Assembly (NCBI GenBank): GCA_934101185.1
Contig: CAKOQD010000012.1
Span: forward strand, 1-33,042
DNA length: 33,042 bases
Direction: 5' to 3'
From: an uncultured Bacilli bacterium
Lineage (GTDB): Bacteria > Bacillota_I > Bacilli_A > RF39 > UBA660
The position numbers and the translations under genes are program-made. Numbering within the stretch: the first letter of the stretch is position 1; each line of letters begins with the position of its first letter. The notes beneath the pieces are model-generated. The model did no database searches, was not told the DNA's origin, and was given only the letters and a program-made list of their open reading frames with translations. Below, one piece after another: positions 15,941 through 26,239 of the stretch.

Positions 15941-18900
15941 ATGCTTACACAAGAAATATTAAATGTAATTAATAGAGAAGACTACTACAAAGGTCTAACC
16001 TATAGAGAACCAATTGAATACGAAAAAACTATAAAACAAGGAATTGAAAGACAATTTCACTTCAGAGTAGAATCTCAGACAACTTATAAGAAATACTACG
16101 TAGTGATTACCAAAGACGATCATCGCATAGTAAATACTTTCTGCGAATGTGCACAATTTGATAGATACGCTAGTTGCAAACATGTCGCGGCGGTTCTAAT
16201 TCATGCAGGACACATAATAAACAAAGTTACCATGGAAGACAATCCTATTGAAATATCAACAAAAATACTAGAAATGTTTAATACACCAACTAAAGAAAAG
16301 AAAATTAAAAAATTAGCAAACATCGAAATAGAAATAAATCAAGAAGAAAGATTTTACTATGGTGGTACTTACTATACCATAAAGTTCAAAATCGGAGAAA
16401 CCAAAAAGTACGCTCTAAATAAGAAAATGTCTAGTTTTCTTGAAACATATCAATTTGGCAAAACAGAAACACATTTTGGAAAAGAATTCACATACAAAAA
16501 AGAAGACTATTACTTCTCTAAAGAAGACGAAAAACTAATTGACTTTCTCCAATCAAATAGACAAGTAAACTGGGACTATGCACTAACAGAACGCACATTG
16601 CTTAGACTAATAAACGAAGTACCAAACAAAGAAATAACAATAACAACAGAAAAACTAGGTACTAACAAATACAAAGGAATCTCAAAAGAAAACCCATTTG
16701 CAACCAATCTATTTAAAGAAGACGAAAACTATAAACTAACATTCACTAATCTAAACCAATTAGAACTAATAGATGAAGACCTTATGCTATCTAGAAATAA
16801 AATATACAAACTAGACGAAGAAACCAAAAAAATAGTATATGCCTTAAACGAATACGAAACAGATAACATAATCTTTCCAAAACAAAATCTAAAAAACTTC
16901 ACCAACGGACTTCTAAACGTTATAAAAGATGAAATAACTGTAGATAAATCCTTAGAAAACGAAATAGTAATATGCAAGACCCCAACAGTAAAACTATACA
17001 TCGACTACCACTACAACAAAATAGTATGTAAACCAGTATTCTTATACAATAAAGAAGAAATAGAATACTTTACAAATACCAAAAACATACTAAGAGACAC
17101 AGACTTTGAAAACCAAGTAATAAACGACATCTACAAATACAACTTCACCCTTGAAGACAACAAATTCATAATAACAGACATCGATCAAATGGGACAATTT
17201 ATAGAACACGACATCGCCCTTCTAGCAGAATCCTACGAAGTATACACAAGTGATAAAATAAAGAAAACAAAAATCCAAAAAACTGCTTTCAGTAGCGCAT
17301 TTAGCATAGGAAAAGACAACATCCTAAAATACGAATTCAATCTAGGAAACACATCCAAACAAGAAGTAGACGACATGCTTCTAAGTCTTAAAAACAAGAA
17401 GAAATACTATAGACTAAAAAGTGGAGATTTAATAAACCTTGAAGAAGACAACAACTTAAACCAATTAAATGAACTCCTTGAAGACATGCAAGTAAATAAC
17501 TTAGACGAAGGAACCCTTCCTAAATATAGAGCAATTTACCTAAGTTCCCTTCAAAAAGAAAAATACAACATAATAGAAACAAACAACATATTTGATGAAT
17601 TCATCGAAAAGTTCAATAAATATAAAGACATTGAACTATCAATATCAAAAAAAGATCAACAAATATTAAGAGACTATCAATTAACCGGAGTAAAATGGTT
17701 ATACAATATCTATAAATGCGAACTAGGCTCAATCCTCGCAGACGAAATGGGACTAGGAAAAAGTATTCAATTAATATATCTTATAAAACAAATAATCAAA
17801 GAACAAAAAGATGCAAAAATACTAATTGTCGCACCAACATCACTAATATTTAATTGGGAAAAAGAATTCGATAAATTTGGTAAAGAACTAAAATACCAAG
17901 TAATCTATGGGGCAAAACAAAAAAGACTAGAACAACTAGAAAAAAACGATTCTAATATCTTAATAACAACATATGGATTACTACGCGAAGACCTAGAAAT
18001 ATATAAAAAAATAAACTTCGAAGTAATGGCAATAGATGAAGCACAAAATATAAAAAACATCTCCACCATGATAAGTAAAGCAGTAAAAAAAGTAAATGCC
18101 AAAGTAAAACTTGCCCTAACAGGAACCCCATTAGAAAACAGCGTACTAGAACTATGGAGTATTTTTGATTTTATAATGCCAGGCTACCTTGCAAACCTAA
18201 AAACATTCCAAGCAAAATACAATATAAAAGATATGAACAAAGAAAACATTGATAAACTAAATAACCTAAACGATCAAATAAAACCATTCATATTAAGAAG
18301 AAAAAAACAAGACGTTCTAAAAGACTTACCTCCAAAAATAGAAAACAACATTTACATAGAACTAAACGAAACACAAAAAAAACTATACGCTGCAAATGTA
18401 AAAGAAACAAAAGAAGAAATGGAAGAAATAATAGCAACAGAAGGATACAAAAAAGCAAGATTCAAAATCTTACAACTACTAACAAAACTAAGGCAACTAT
18501 GCATTGACCCTAGAATAATATACTCAAACTACAAAGGAGAAAGTTCTAAAATAACACAATTAGTAAACTTGACAAAAGATATCATTAAAAACAACCACAA
18601 AATACTAATATTTACTAGCTTCAAAACAGCTTTAGACATAGTAGAAAAAGAACTAAATAAACAAAATATCAAAACCTACACAATAGAAGGCTCAGTAAAC
18701 TCTAAAAAAAGAATGGAACTAGTAGAAAAATTTAACAACGATGACACTAACGTTTTCTTAATAACAATAAAGTCTGGTGGAACAGGACTAAACCTAACTA
18801 GTGCAGATGTAGTAATACACCTAGACTTATGGTGGAACCCACAAGTAGAAAACCAAGCAACCGATAGAGCTCATAGAATTGGACAAAAAAATTCAGTCGA

Positions 18901-19075
18901 AGTAATAAAACTAATATGTAAAGGAACAATCGAAGAAAGAATCTTAGAACTTCAAAACAAGAAAAAATTACTCGCAGAAACCCTAATCGAAGGAGAAGAC
19001 AGAGATCAAAATATTATCTCCAGTCTAACCGAAGAAGATATAAAATCATTATTCCAATATGATAATGAAGAATAA
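15941..19075 (+). CDS. SWIM zinc-finger SNF2-family helicase
   Basis: This 1044-residue protein is a Swi2/Snf2-type DNA translocase. The N-terminus holds a SWIM zinc finger (FCECAQFDRYASCKHVAAVL, about residues 69-88; CxC then CxH). A bacterial SNF2-associated middle region follows. The ATPase has Walker A DEMGLGKS (601-608), DEAQ (699-702), and ALTGTPLENS. The second RecA lobe has IFTSF, SGGTGLNLTSAD, DLWWNP and QATDRAHRIGQ. ATG 15941 is chosen because the promoter overlaps any longer start and AAGGAG lies 10 bp upstream. Such proteins may remodel RNA polymerase or DNA-protein complexes. It is a single-gene unit with its own terminator. Confidence 0.92.
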   Translation: MLTQEILNVINREDYYKGLTYREPIEYEKTIKQGIERQFHFRVESQTTYKKYYVVITKDDHRIVNTFCECAQFDRYASCKHVAAVLIHAGHIINKVTMEDNPIEISTKILEMFNTPTKEKKIKKLANIEIEINQEERFYYGGTYYTIKFKIGETKKYALNKKMSSFLETYQFGKTETHFGKEFTYKKEDYYFSKEDEKLIDFLQSNRQVNWDYALTERTLLRLINEVPNKEITITTEKLGTNKYKGISKENPFATNLFKEDENYKLTFTNLNQLELIDEDLMLSRNKIYKLDEETKKIVYALNEYETDNIIFPKQNLKNFTNGLLNVIKDEITVDKSLENEIVICKTPTVKLYIDYHYNKIVCKPVFLYNKEEIEYFTNTKNILRDTDFENQVINDIYKYNFTLEDNKFIITDIDQMGQFIEHDIALLAESYEVYTSDKIKKTKIQKTAFSSAFSIGKDNILKYEFNLGNTSKQEVDDMLLSLKNKKKYYRLKSGDLINLEEDNNLNQLNELLEDMQVNNLDEGTLPKYRAIYLSSLQKEKYNIIETNNIFDEFIEKFNKYKDIELSISKKDQQILRDYQLTGVKWLYNIYKCELGSILADEMGLGKSIQLIYLIKQIIKEQKDAKILIVAPTSLIFNWEKEFDKFGKELKYQVIYGAKQKRLEQLEKNDSNILITTYGLLREDLEIYKKINFEVMAIDEAQNIKNISTMISKAVKKVNAKVKLALTGTPLENSVLELWSIFDFIMPGYLANLKTFQAKYNIKDMNKENIDKLNNLNDQIKPFILRRKKQDVLKDLPPKIENNIYIELNETQKKLYAANVKETKEEMEEIIATEGYKKARFKILQLLTKLRQLCIDPRIIYSNYKGESSKITQLVNLTKDIIKNNHKILIFTSFKTALDIVEKELNKQNIKTYTIEGSVNSKKRMELVEKFNNDDTNVFLITIKSGGTGLNLTSADVVIHLDLWWNPQVENQATDRAHRIGQKNSVEVIKLICKGTIEERILELQNKKKLLAETLIEGEDRDQNIISSLTEEDIKSLFQYDNEE

Positions 19076-19087
19076 ATAAAACATAAG

Positions 19088-19113
19088 AGTTAGTAGAAAT
19101 ACTAACTTTTTTT
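19088..19113 (+). terminator. Intrinsic terminator of the SNF2 gene
   Basis: A perfect 8-bp stem (AGTTAGTA 19088-19095, complement 19100-19107) with a GAAA tetraloop is followed by seven T. Confidence 0.9.
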
Positions 19114-19125
19114 ATCAAAAAACAT

Positions 19126-19154
19126 TTGACAATTCCATCAGGAAGCACTATACT
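19126..19154 (+). promoter_or_regulatory. Promoter of the MarR-exporter operon
   Basis: A perfect TTGACA (19126-19131) and TATACT (19149-19154) are spaced by 17 bp. The palindrome at 19162-19175 covers the predicted start of transcription. Confidence 0.85.
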
Positions 19155-19161
19155 AATAAAG

Positions 19162-19175
19162 GTTCAAAATTGAAC
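19162..19175. promoter_or_regulatory. Likely MarR operator
   Basis: GTTCAA (19162-19167) and TTGAAC (19170-19175) form a palindrome with a 2-bp centre at the predicted +1, where MarR repressors commonly bind. The gene immediately downstream encodes a MarR protein. Confidence 0.7.
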
Positions 19176-19192
19176 TAAGGAAGGTGAATGTC

Positions 19193-19621
19193 ATGACAAA
19201 CGATGCAATGAGTCTACATAGACATCATTTTGAAAAAACATTTAAAGACTTTTATGCCAACACTATGAAAAAATACAATTTAACCAACAATGAAGTAATT
19301 ATATTAATCTACTTAAGTGAAAATACTAAAAATACAGCAAAAGATATTGTGGACGAATTTCTTTTTTCAAAATCCCACGTGTCACTATCAACAGAACAAT
19401 TAACATCCAAAGGATACATAAAAAAAATACCAGATGGTAAAGCAACAAGACTATTAGTGACCAAAAAAGGACAAGAAGTAGTAAACGAACTTAAAAAACA
19501 AAAAGAACAATTTAACAAAATAATTTTCAAAAACTTTACAAAAGAAGAAAAAGAAACACTAGACAAACTATATCATAAAATACTTAGTAATATAAAAAAC
19601 ATAGAACATAAGGAGGAATAA
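19193..19621 (+). CDS. MarR-family transcriptional regulator
   Basis: A 142-residue winged-helix protein. The recognition region is NTAKDIVDEFLFSKSHVSLS with wing residues KGYIKKIPDGKATRLLVTKKG (about residues 48-103), flanked by the dimerisation helices usual in the family. The start is ATG 19193, 8 bp after AGGAAGG; the in-frame GTG at 19184 overlaps that site. It ends 1 bp before the exporter gene. It probably represses its own operon through the palindrome at the promoter and is released by a substrate of the exporter. Confidence 0.87.
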   Translation: MTNDAMSLHRHHFEKTFKDFYANTMKKYNLTNNEVIILIYLSENTKNTAKDIVDEFLFSKSHVSLSTEQLTSKGYIKKIPDGKATRLLVTKKGQEVVNELKKQKEQFNKIIFKNFTKEEKETLDKLYHKILSNIKNIEHKEE

Positions 19622-19622
19622 A

Positions 19623-21386
19623 ATGCTAAAAATATTAAAAAATATGAAGAAAAAAGACATTATATCAATAATCCTAATAATAGGACTAATCTCATCACAA
19701 GTATACCTAGATCTTAAAATACCAGACTACATGTCAACAATCACCAGACTAGTCCAAACCGAAGGAAGCAAAATGCATGATATCATACTAAATGGATCAT
19801 ACATGCTTCTGTGTGCATTCGGTAGTTTAGCATCAGCCGTAGTAACAGGATACATAATATCTAAACTATCATCAAACTTTTCACTAAACATAAGAGAAAA
19901 ACTATTCGATAAAGTTCAAAACCTATCAATGAACGAAATAAAAAAATTCCAAACAAGCAGTCTAATAACTAGAACAACAAACGACGTAACACAAGTAGAA
20001 ATGATCATAGCAATGGGACTCCACATGCTAATAAAATCCCCAATCACAGCAATCTGGGCAATAACCAAAATACTAAATAAAAGTTGGCAATGGAGCGCCA
20101 TAACAGCATCAGCAGTCCTAATACTATTAATCATGATTACAATCCTAGTAACAATAGTCATGCCAAAATTCAAAAAAGTCCAAAAACTAACAGACCAAAT
20201 AAACAACAAAACACGTGAAAACATAAAAGGAATCCGTGTAATAAGAGCATTCAACGCTGAAAAATACCAAGAAAACAAATTTGAAGAAACAAACAACGAA
20301 CTTACAAACAACCAACTATTTACCCAAAAAGCAATGTCATTCATGTCTCCAATAATGTACTTAATAATGTATGGATTAACCCTTACCATTTACTTTGTCG
20401 GGGCCTACATTATAAAAGATGCACAAATAATAGACAAACTTCCATTATTCACTGACATGGTTGTATTCTCAAGCTACGCCATGCAAATAGTAATGTCATT
20501 CTTAATGCTATCAATGATCTTCATGATTTACCCAAGAGCAAGCGTTTCAATAAAACGTATAAACGAAGTACTAGAAACAGAAAACACTGTAAAAGAAGGA
20601 ACAAAAAATATAAAAGAAACACAAATAAAAGGAGAAGTAGAATTCAAAAATGTAAGCTTCAAATATCCTGGAGCAGATGAATACGTCCTAGAAAACATTT
20701 CATTCGTTGCTAAAAACGGAGAAACAGTAGCCTTCATCGGCTCAACAGGAAGCGGTAAATCAACCCTAATCAACCTAGTCCCTAGATTCTACGATGCAAC
20801 CGAAGGAGAAATCCTAATCGATGGAATAAACGTCAAAGAATACACTGAAGAATCACTATACAATAAACTAGGATACATTCCACAAAAAGCAGTAATGTTC
20901 AGTGGCACCGTATTAGAAAACATAGCATATGGAAAAAATAAACACGGAAAAATATCAAAAGAACAAGTACAAGAAGCAATAAAAATCGCTCAAGCAGAAG
21001 AATTCGTTCTAAAAATGGATAAACAGTATGAATCAGACATTGCACAAGGAGGAACAAACATATCTGGTGGACAAAAACAAAGACTAGCAATAGCACGAGC
21101 AATAGCAAGAAAACCAGAAATATACATTTTCGATGACTCATTTTCAGCATTAGACTACAACACAGAAAAAATACTAAGACACGAACTAAAAAAATACACA
21201 AAAAATGCAACCAATCTAATTGTAGCACAAAGAATAGGAACAATTATGAACGCTGATAAAATACTAGTACTAGATCAAGGCAAATGCGTAGGAATAGGGA
21301 CTCACAAACAACTTCTAAAAACATGCAAAGTCTACAAAGAAATAGCGCTATCACAACTTTCTAAGGAGGAATTAGAACATGAGTAA
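19623..21386 (+). CDS. ABC exporter half, degenerate-site subunit
   Basis: This 587-residue protein has an N-terminal six-helix ABC exporter domain (to about residue 310) and a nucleotide-binding domain. Walker A is GSTGSGKS (373-380) and the signature ISGGQKQ (S481-Q484) is canonical. However, the catalytic glutamate after Walker B is aspartate (FDDSFSALD, D504-D505) and the H-loop histidine is glutamine (VAQRIG, Q536). These are the changes expected in the non-catalytic half of BmrC/LmrC-type heterodimers. AGGAGG precedes the start, and the gene overlaps its partner by 8 bp. It likely exports drugs or lipids from the membrane. Confidence 0.9.
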   Translation: MLKILKNMKKKDIISIILIIGLISSQVYLDLKIPDYMSTITRLVQTEGSKMHDIILNGSYMLLCAFGSLASAVVTGYIISKLSSNFSLNIREKLFDKVQNLSMNEIKKFQTSSLITRTTNDVTQVEMIIAMGLHMLIKSPITAIWAITKILNKSWQWSAITASAVLILLIMITILVTIVMPKFKKVQKLTDQINNKTRENIKGIRVIRAFNAEKYQENKFEETNNELTNNQLFTQKAMSFMSPIMYLIMYGLTLTIYFVGAYIIKDAQIIDKLPLFTDMVVFSSYAMQIVMSFLMLSMIFMIYPRASVSIKRINEVLETENTVKEGTKNIKETQIKGEVEFKNVSFKYPGADEYVLENISFVAKNGETVAFIGSTGSGKSTLINLVPRFYDATEGEILIDGINVKEYTEESLYNKLGYIPQKAVMFSGTVLENIAYGKNKHGKISKEQVQEAIKIAQAEEFVLKMDKQYESDIAQGGTNISGGQKQRLAIARAIARKPEIYIFDDSFSALDYNTEKILRHELKKYTKNATNLIVAQRIGTIMNADKILVLDQGKCVGIGTHKQLLKTCKVYKEIALSQLSKEELEHE

Positions 21387-23400
21387 AAACAACAAAAACA
21401 CATCAAAACACAACCATGAAATGCAATATGAAAAAGCAAAAGACTTCAAAAAATCAATAAAAAGAACTCTAAAAGAACTAAAACCATTCAAAATCTTAGT
21501 AATAATCTCACTTATCCTCTCAGCACTAAGCTCAATTCTATCACTATTCGCACCAGACAAACTAAAAGAACTAACAGACACCATAACCGAAGGATTAGTG
21601 GTCAACCAAGAAAACATTAAAGAATTAAATGAAAAAATAGCTACAAACTTTCAAAACGGTATACCACAAGAAATAACAATTGATAACACAACTATTTCAA
21701 TAATCGACCAACAACAATATATAGAAAAAACAAAAAACCTAACAAAAGATACAAACGTAAACGAACTATACAAAAAAATACAAGAACTACCAGAATCAAT
21801 AAAAACAGTAATAAGTCCTAAAATGAACATAGAAAAAATAAAAACAATAACAATCTTTTTAGTAGCCCTATACGCAATAAGTGCAATATTCAATCTATTC
21901 GAAGGACTAGTAATGTCAATTGTATCAAACAAGTTTGCCAAAGATTTAAGAGCAAAAATAACTAAAAAAATAAACAAACTTCCACTTAAATACTTTGATA
22001 AACACCAAACCGGAGACATTCTATCAAGAGTAACAAACGACGTAGACACAATAGGACAAACAATGAACCAATCACTAGGAATACTAGTAAGCGCAACAAC
22101 ACTATTCATTGGTACAATAATAATGATGTTCATAACCAACTGGATCATGGCAATAACAGCAATAGTATCTAGCATACTTGGTTTTGCATTAATGATGATT
22201 GTTATGACAAAATCACAAAAATACTTCAATGAAAAACAAAAAAAACTAGGTCAACTAAATGCACACATCGAAGAAGTATATACCGGTATAAACGTTGTAA
22301 GAATAAGCAATGCTAGAGAATACACAAAAAAAGAATTCGACAAGCTAAACAAACAACTAAAAACATCAAATCAAAAAAGTCAATTCCTATCAGGCTTAAT
22401 GCCTCCTATGATGTCATTCATTGGAAACTTTGGATACGTAGCAGTATGCATAGTCGGAGCACTATTAACAATAAATGATAAAATAACATTCGGTGTAATA
22501 GTAGCATTCATGACATACGTTAGAATGTTCACATCTCCACTTACACAAATTGCTCAAGCAATGACCAATCTCCAATCAACCGCTGCCGCTGGAGAAAGAG
22601 TATTCGAATTCATTGATGAACAAGAAATGCAAAAAGAAAATCCAAAACATAAACTAGACAAAGAAGAAGTAAAAGGAAACATTGAATTCCAAGATGTTAT
22701 CTTCACATACGATGGAAATGACAAACCAACAATAAACAACTTCAGTGCTAAAATAAAACCTGGTCAAAAAGTCGCAATAGTGGGACCAACAGGCGCAGGA
22801 AAAACAACCATCGTTAACCTTCTTATGAGATTCTATGAAATAAATAGTGGAACTATAAAAATTGATAATATAGATACAAAAGAACTATCAAGACAAAATG
22901 TCCACGAACTATTTACTATGGTTCTTCAAGACACATGGCTATTCGAAGGAACCATTAAAGAAAATATTATCTACAACAGAAAAAACATCAAAGATAAACA
23001 AATAAAAGAAGTCTGTAAAGAAGTAGGAATAGACCACTTCATAAAAACACTACCTGAAGGATACAACTCAAAAGTAACAGACAACGACGACATATCATCA
23101 GGACAAAAACAATTAATTACAATAGCAAGAGCCATGATAGAAAACTCTCCATTCTTAATACTAGACGAAGCAACAAGTAACGTTGATACAAGAACAGAAG
23201 AATTAGTACAAACAGCAATGGACAAACTAACAAAAGGAAAAACATCATTCATAATTGCCCATCGTCTATCAACTATAAAAAATGCTGACTTAATCTTAGT
23301 TATGAAAGATGGAAACATAATAGAAACAGGAAACCATGAACAACTAATAAACAAAAAAGGTTTCTATGAAAAACTATACAATTCACAATTTGAATTATAA
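21379..23400 (+). CDS. ABC exporter half, catalytic subunit
   Basis: A 673-residue partner of the preceding protein, longer because of an N-terminal extension and a ~90-residue outer loop between the first two membrane helices, as in LmrD/BmrD-type subunits. Walker A is GPTGAGKT (469-476), Walker B LILDEAT has the canonical glutamate (E597), and the H-loop IAHRLST is intact. Its signature is weakened to ISSGQ (S573-Q576). In a heterodimer this poor signature faces the partner's defective Walker B, leaving one working ATP site. AAGGAGG lies before the start, and translation is coupled by the 8-bp overlap. Confidence 0.9.
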   Translation: MSKNNKNTSKHNHEMQYEKAKDFKKSIKRTLKELKPFKILVIISLILSALSSILSLFAPDKLKELTDTITEGLVVNQENIKELNEKIATNFQNGIPQEITIDNTTISIIDQQQYIEKTKNLTKDTNVNELYKKIQELPESIKTVISPKMNIEKIKTITIFLVALYAISAIFNLFEGLVMSIVSNKFAKDLRAKITKKINKLPLKYFDKHQTGDILSRVTNDVDTIGQTMNQSLGILVSATTLFIGTIIMMFITNWIMAITAIVSSILGFALMMIVMTKSQKYFNEKQKKLGQLNAHIEEVYTGINVVRISNAREYTKKEFDKLNKQLKTSNQKSQFLSGLMPPMMSFIGNFGYVAVCIVGALLTINDKITFGVIVAFMTYVRMFTSPLTQIAQAMTNLQSTAAAGERVFEFIDEQEMQKENPKHKLDKEEVKGNIEFQDVIFTYDGNDKPTINNFSAKIKPGQKVAIVGPTGAGKTTIVNLLMRFYEINSGTIKIDNIDTKELSRQNVHELFTMVLQDTWLFEGTIKENIIYNRKNIKDKQIKEVCKEVGIDHFIKTLPEGYNSKVTDNDDISSGQKQLITIARAMIENSPFLILDEATSNVDTRTEELVQTAMDKLTKGKTSFIIAHRLSTIKNADLILVMKDGNIIETGNHEQLINKKGFYEKLYNSQFEL

Positions 23401-23447
23401 AAGATGATAAAACTACAACAAAATAGTTTAAAAATCATCTTTTTTTA
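23401..23447 (+). terminator. Intrinsic terminator of the MarR-exporter operon
   Basis: The outer stem AAGATGAT (23401-23408) pairs with 23434-23441, and the inner stem AAACTA (23410-23415) pairs with 23424-23429. A run of T continues to 23447. It begins right after the stop codon. Confidence 0.88.
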
Positions 23448-23503
23448 TAAAAAAAACAAAAAAAGTATTATACTATATATATAACTAAAAAAGGAGAGAT
23501 AAA

Positions 23504-24379
23504 ATGGAAAAAGTATATTTCATAAAAGGAGTAACACAAGAAAACTTAATAAAAGTATATGAATCACTAAATATAGAACTAAAAGGAAAAGTCGCAGTAA
23601 AACTACACTCTGGAGAACAAGGGAACCAAAACTATATCAAACCAGAATTCGTAAAACCAATAATAGACAAAGTAAATGGAACAGTAGTAGAATGTAACAC
23701 AGCATATAAAGGAGCAAGAAACACAACCGAAAAACATAAAAAACTAATAAGCGAACACAACTGGACTAAATACTTTGACGTTGATATTATGGATGAAGAA
23801 GGTGATTTACAAATCGATATACCAAATGGAAAAGTAATCAAAAAGAACTACTTAGGAAAAAATATCAAAAACTATGACTCAATGCTTGTTCTATCTCACT
23901 TTAAAGGACACCCAATGGGAGGCTATGGAGGAGCATTAAAACAACTATCAATCGGATGCGCATCATCAAACGGAAAAACATACATCCACACAGCAGGAGC
24001 ATCAAAAGACCAAACAAAACTATGGGACAATCTACCAGAACAAGACAAATTTCTAGAATCAATGGCAGATGCTGCATCATCAGTACACAATATGTTCAAA
24101 AACAACATCGCATACATCAATATAATGTGTAACATGTCAGTAGACTGCGATTGCTGTGCCGTAGCAGAAGACCCATGCATGAAAGACATAGGAATACTAG
24201 CAAGCACAGACCCAATCGCTATAGATCAAGCTTGCATAGATCTAGTATATAATTCAAACGATAAAGGAAAAGACCATCTAATCGAAAGAATAGAAAGACA
24301 AAACGGAATCCACACAATTGAAGCATCAGACGAATTAGGATTCGGATCTAGAAAATACGAATTAATAGAAATAAACTAA
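23504..24379 (+). CDS. DUF362-family protein with cysteine-rich motif
   Basis: A 291-residue protein whose whole length fits DUF362: KVAVKLHSGE near the N-terminus, VLSHFKGHPMGGYGGALKQLSIGCAS in the middle, and CDCCAVAEDPCMKDIGILASTDPIAIDQA near the C-terminus. The clustered cysteines suggest a metal or Fe-S site, though no separate ferredoxin domain is present. Biochemical role is unknown for the family. AAAGGAGAG lies before the start; a TATACT/TATATA-rich promoter region lies at about 23466-23482. It is first in a three-gene run with the DUF1697 and PAP2 genes (20-bp and 1-bp gaps). Confidence 0.85.
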   Translation: MEKVYFIKGVTQENLIKVYESLNIELKGKVAVKLHSGEQGNQNYIKPEFVKPIIDKVNGTVVECNTAYKGARNTTEKHKKLISEHNWTKYFDVDIMDEEGDLQIDIPNGKVIKKNYLGKNIKNYDSMLVLSHFKGHPMGGYGGALKQLSIGCASSNGKTYIHTAGASKDQTKLWDNLPEQDKFLESMADAASSVHNMFKNNIAYINIMCNMSVDCDCCAVAEDPCMKDIGILASTDPIAIDQACIDLVYNSNDKGKDHLIERIERQNGIHTIEASDELGFGSRKYELIEIN

Positions 24380-24399
24380 TAAACCAAAAGGAGAAACCT

Positions 24400-24942
24400 A
24401 TGAAGTATATAGCACTATTAAGAGGAGTCAACATAAGCGGTAAAAACAAAGTACCAATGAAAGAACTAAAAACATACTTAGAAGATTTAAACTATAAAAA
24501 CGTTACCACACACCTAAACAGTGGCAACATAATCTTTGATACCAATCAAAAACCAAATGAAATAGAAAAAAATATCAAAACAATTCTTAAAGATAAACTA
24601 AATGTTGATACCGAAATCTATATAACAACCAAAGACCTTCTCGAAGACCTGTTAAACAATCAACCAGATTGGTGGGGTAAAGAAGATAAACAAATATATG
24701 ACAATATCATCTTTATAATACCTCCAAAAACATACAACGAAGTATACAACATTCTAGGAATTCCCAATCAAGAACTAGAAAAAATAAAAGAGTATAAAAA
24801 CAACATATTTTGGTCATACATACTAAAAGAATATAGAAAAACAAATTGGTGGAGCAAAACCGCTCAAAAAGACGTAAACAAATACATAACAATAAGAACT
24901 GCCAACACAATAAAAAAAGTTCTTGAAATAGCAAGAGGTTAA
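24400..24942 (+). CDS. DUF1697-family protein
   Basis: This 180-residue soluble protein is a full-length DUF1697 member: it opens with YIALLRGVNISGKNKVPM, continues with HLNSGNIIFD (the conserved SGN strand), and ends with the hallmark TNWWSKTAQKDVNKYITIRTANT. Function in the family is not established. AAAGGAG lies 8 bp before the start. It sits between DUF362 and PAP2 genes in an apparent operon. Confidence 0.85.
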   Translation: MKYIALLRGVNISGKNKVPMKELKTYLEDLNYKNVTTHLNSGNIIFDTNQKPNEIEKNIKTILKDKLNVDTEIYITTKDLLEDLLNNQPDWWGKEDKQIYDNIIFIIPPKTYNEVYNILGIPNQELEKIKEYKNNIFWSYILKEYRKTNWWSKTAQKDVNKYITIRTANTIKKVLEIARG

Positions 24943-24943
24943 A

Positions 24944-25573
24944 ATGACTAAAAAAATAATAAACATAATAAAAACCAATTACAAATGGATACTCTTCCTA
25001 GTTTGTTTAATACTCTTTCTAGCTCTAACCGAAGACGTTCTTGAATACCAAATAATGAAACAAGACATAACTTTCTACAACATATTAAGAAAATACTTCA
25101 TCAAAGACTCCATAACTCCATACATGAAAATAATAACCAACTTTGGTGGAGCAACATGCCTAATAACAATAACAGTACTTTTACTCATAATAGTAAAAAA
25201 TAAAAAAATAGGTCTTCTAACCCTAACCAACCTAGTAACAATAACAATCCTAAATCAAATACTAAAATTCATTCTAAGAAGACCAAGACCAACAGAATTT
25301 AAAATCATAAACGAAACAGGCTATAGCTTTCCATCAGGACACTCAATGATCAGCATGGCATTCTATGGCTTCCTAATTTATTTAATATATAAAAATATCA
25401 AAAATAAATACCTAAAAACAACACTAATCATTATCTTATCATTATTAATTATAGCAATAGGTATAAGTAGAATCTATCTAGGAGTACACTATGTAAGCGA
25501 TGTAATCGGAGGCTTTTTAATATCAATATCATACTTAATAGTATATATAAAACTAATTAAGAAAAAACTTTAA
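24944..25573 (+). CDS. PAP2-family membrane phosphatase
   Basis: A 209-residue protein with about six membrane segments and all three PAP2 motifs: KFILRRPRP (from K108), PSGH (130-133) and SRIYLGVHYVSD (S175, R176, H182, D186). This class removes phosphate from lipid phosphates such as undecaprenyl diphosphate, phosphatidate or phosphatidylglycerol phosphate at the outer membrane face. The specific substrate cannot be told from the sequence. AGAGG lies before the start, and the gap to DUF1697 is 1 bp. It ends the operon at a terminator. Confidence 0.9.
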   Translation: MTKKIINIIKTNYKWILFLVCLILFLALTEDVLEYQIMKQDITFYNILRKYFIKDSITPYMKIITNFGGATCLITITVLLLIIVKNKKIGLLTLTNLVTITILNQILKFILRRPRPTEFKIINETGYSFPSGHSMISMAFYGFLIYLIYKNIKNKYLKTTLIIILSLLIIAIGISRIYLGVHYVSDVIGGFLISISYLIVYIKLIKKKL

Positions 25574-25593
25574 GCAGGAGAAATCCTGTTTTT
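25572..25593 (+). terminator. Intrinsic terminator of the DUF362-PAP2 operon
   Basis: AAGCAGGA (25572-25579) pairs with 25584-25591 with one G-T pair around a GAAA loop. The last arm runs into five T. The stem begins inside the PAP2 stop codon. Confidence 0.85.
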
Positions 25594-25659
25594 AATTTAT
25601 CTAAATAAATAAAATAACTCATATTAAAAAAACATCATATTATATTATGAGGTTTTAAA

Positions 25660-26239
25660 ATGACAATAATAAACGATACTACAGTAGTAGTCTATACCTA
25701 TGAAAAACTAAAACAATCACTTGAAGAACAAAATAGCTATACAACAGTCCATTTCGGAGCAAACATTACCCTTACAAATGATATAAAAAAGAACTATCAA
25801 TCATAAAAGGAACATTTAATAACACAACAACAACCATATCAGAAACAAACCATACCGAAGAAGAACTCCAAACACCACCAGCACTATCAAACTTTATATT
25901 TCAAACAAAAAAAACATTCACCATCGGAGACTTTAAAGTAAATATGAATCCAATTACTGATACCGACACAACAATCGAAGGAACAACAGAACCACTTGCA
26001 TCACTCTTAATAGAATACGAAAATAATGAAATAATCACAATCGCAGATGAAATAGGAAAATTCTCTCATAATCTTGAATAGTCTCTTCCAATTGGAACAA
26101 TAATAACAATAAATGCCAAACAAAACAATGAATTAATATACCATACAAAACAAGTACAAATAATATACCCTGGAGAACTAAATATAGAAAGCGCTACAAA
26201 TAAAATCCCGTTCAAACTAACCCTAATAAAAACAAACTG
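25660..26239 (+). pseudogene. Decayed surface protein with Ig-like domain
   Basis: The reading frame opens with TTVVVYTYEKLKQSLEEQNS, resembling the start of large repeat-rich surface proteins of gut Bacilli. It shifts by one base at an A6 tract (25785-25790; the old frame stops at 25804-25806) and continues with KGTFNNTTT, then an Ig-like domain NPITDTDTTIEGTTEPLAS. It meets an in-frame TAG at 26079-26081 and resumes to a C-terminal style stretch LNIESATNKIPFKLTLI. Homology stops near 26236-26240. The parent proteins are far longer, so a large middle part is missing. I infer the family by memory. Confidence 0.65.
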
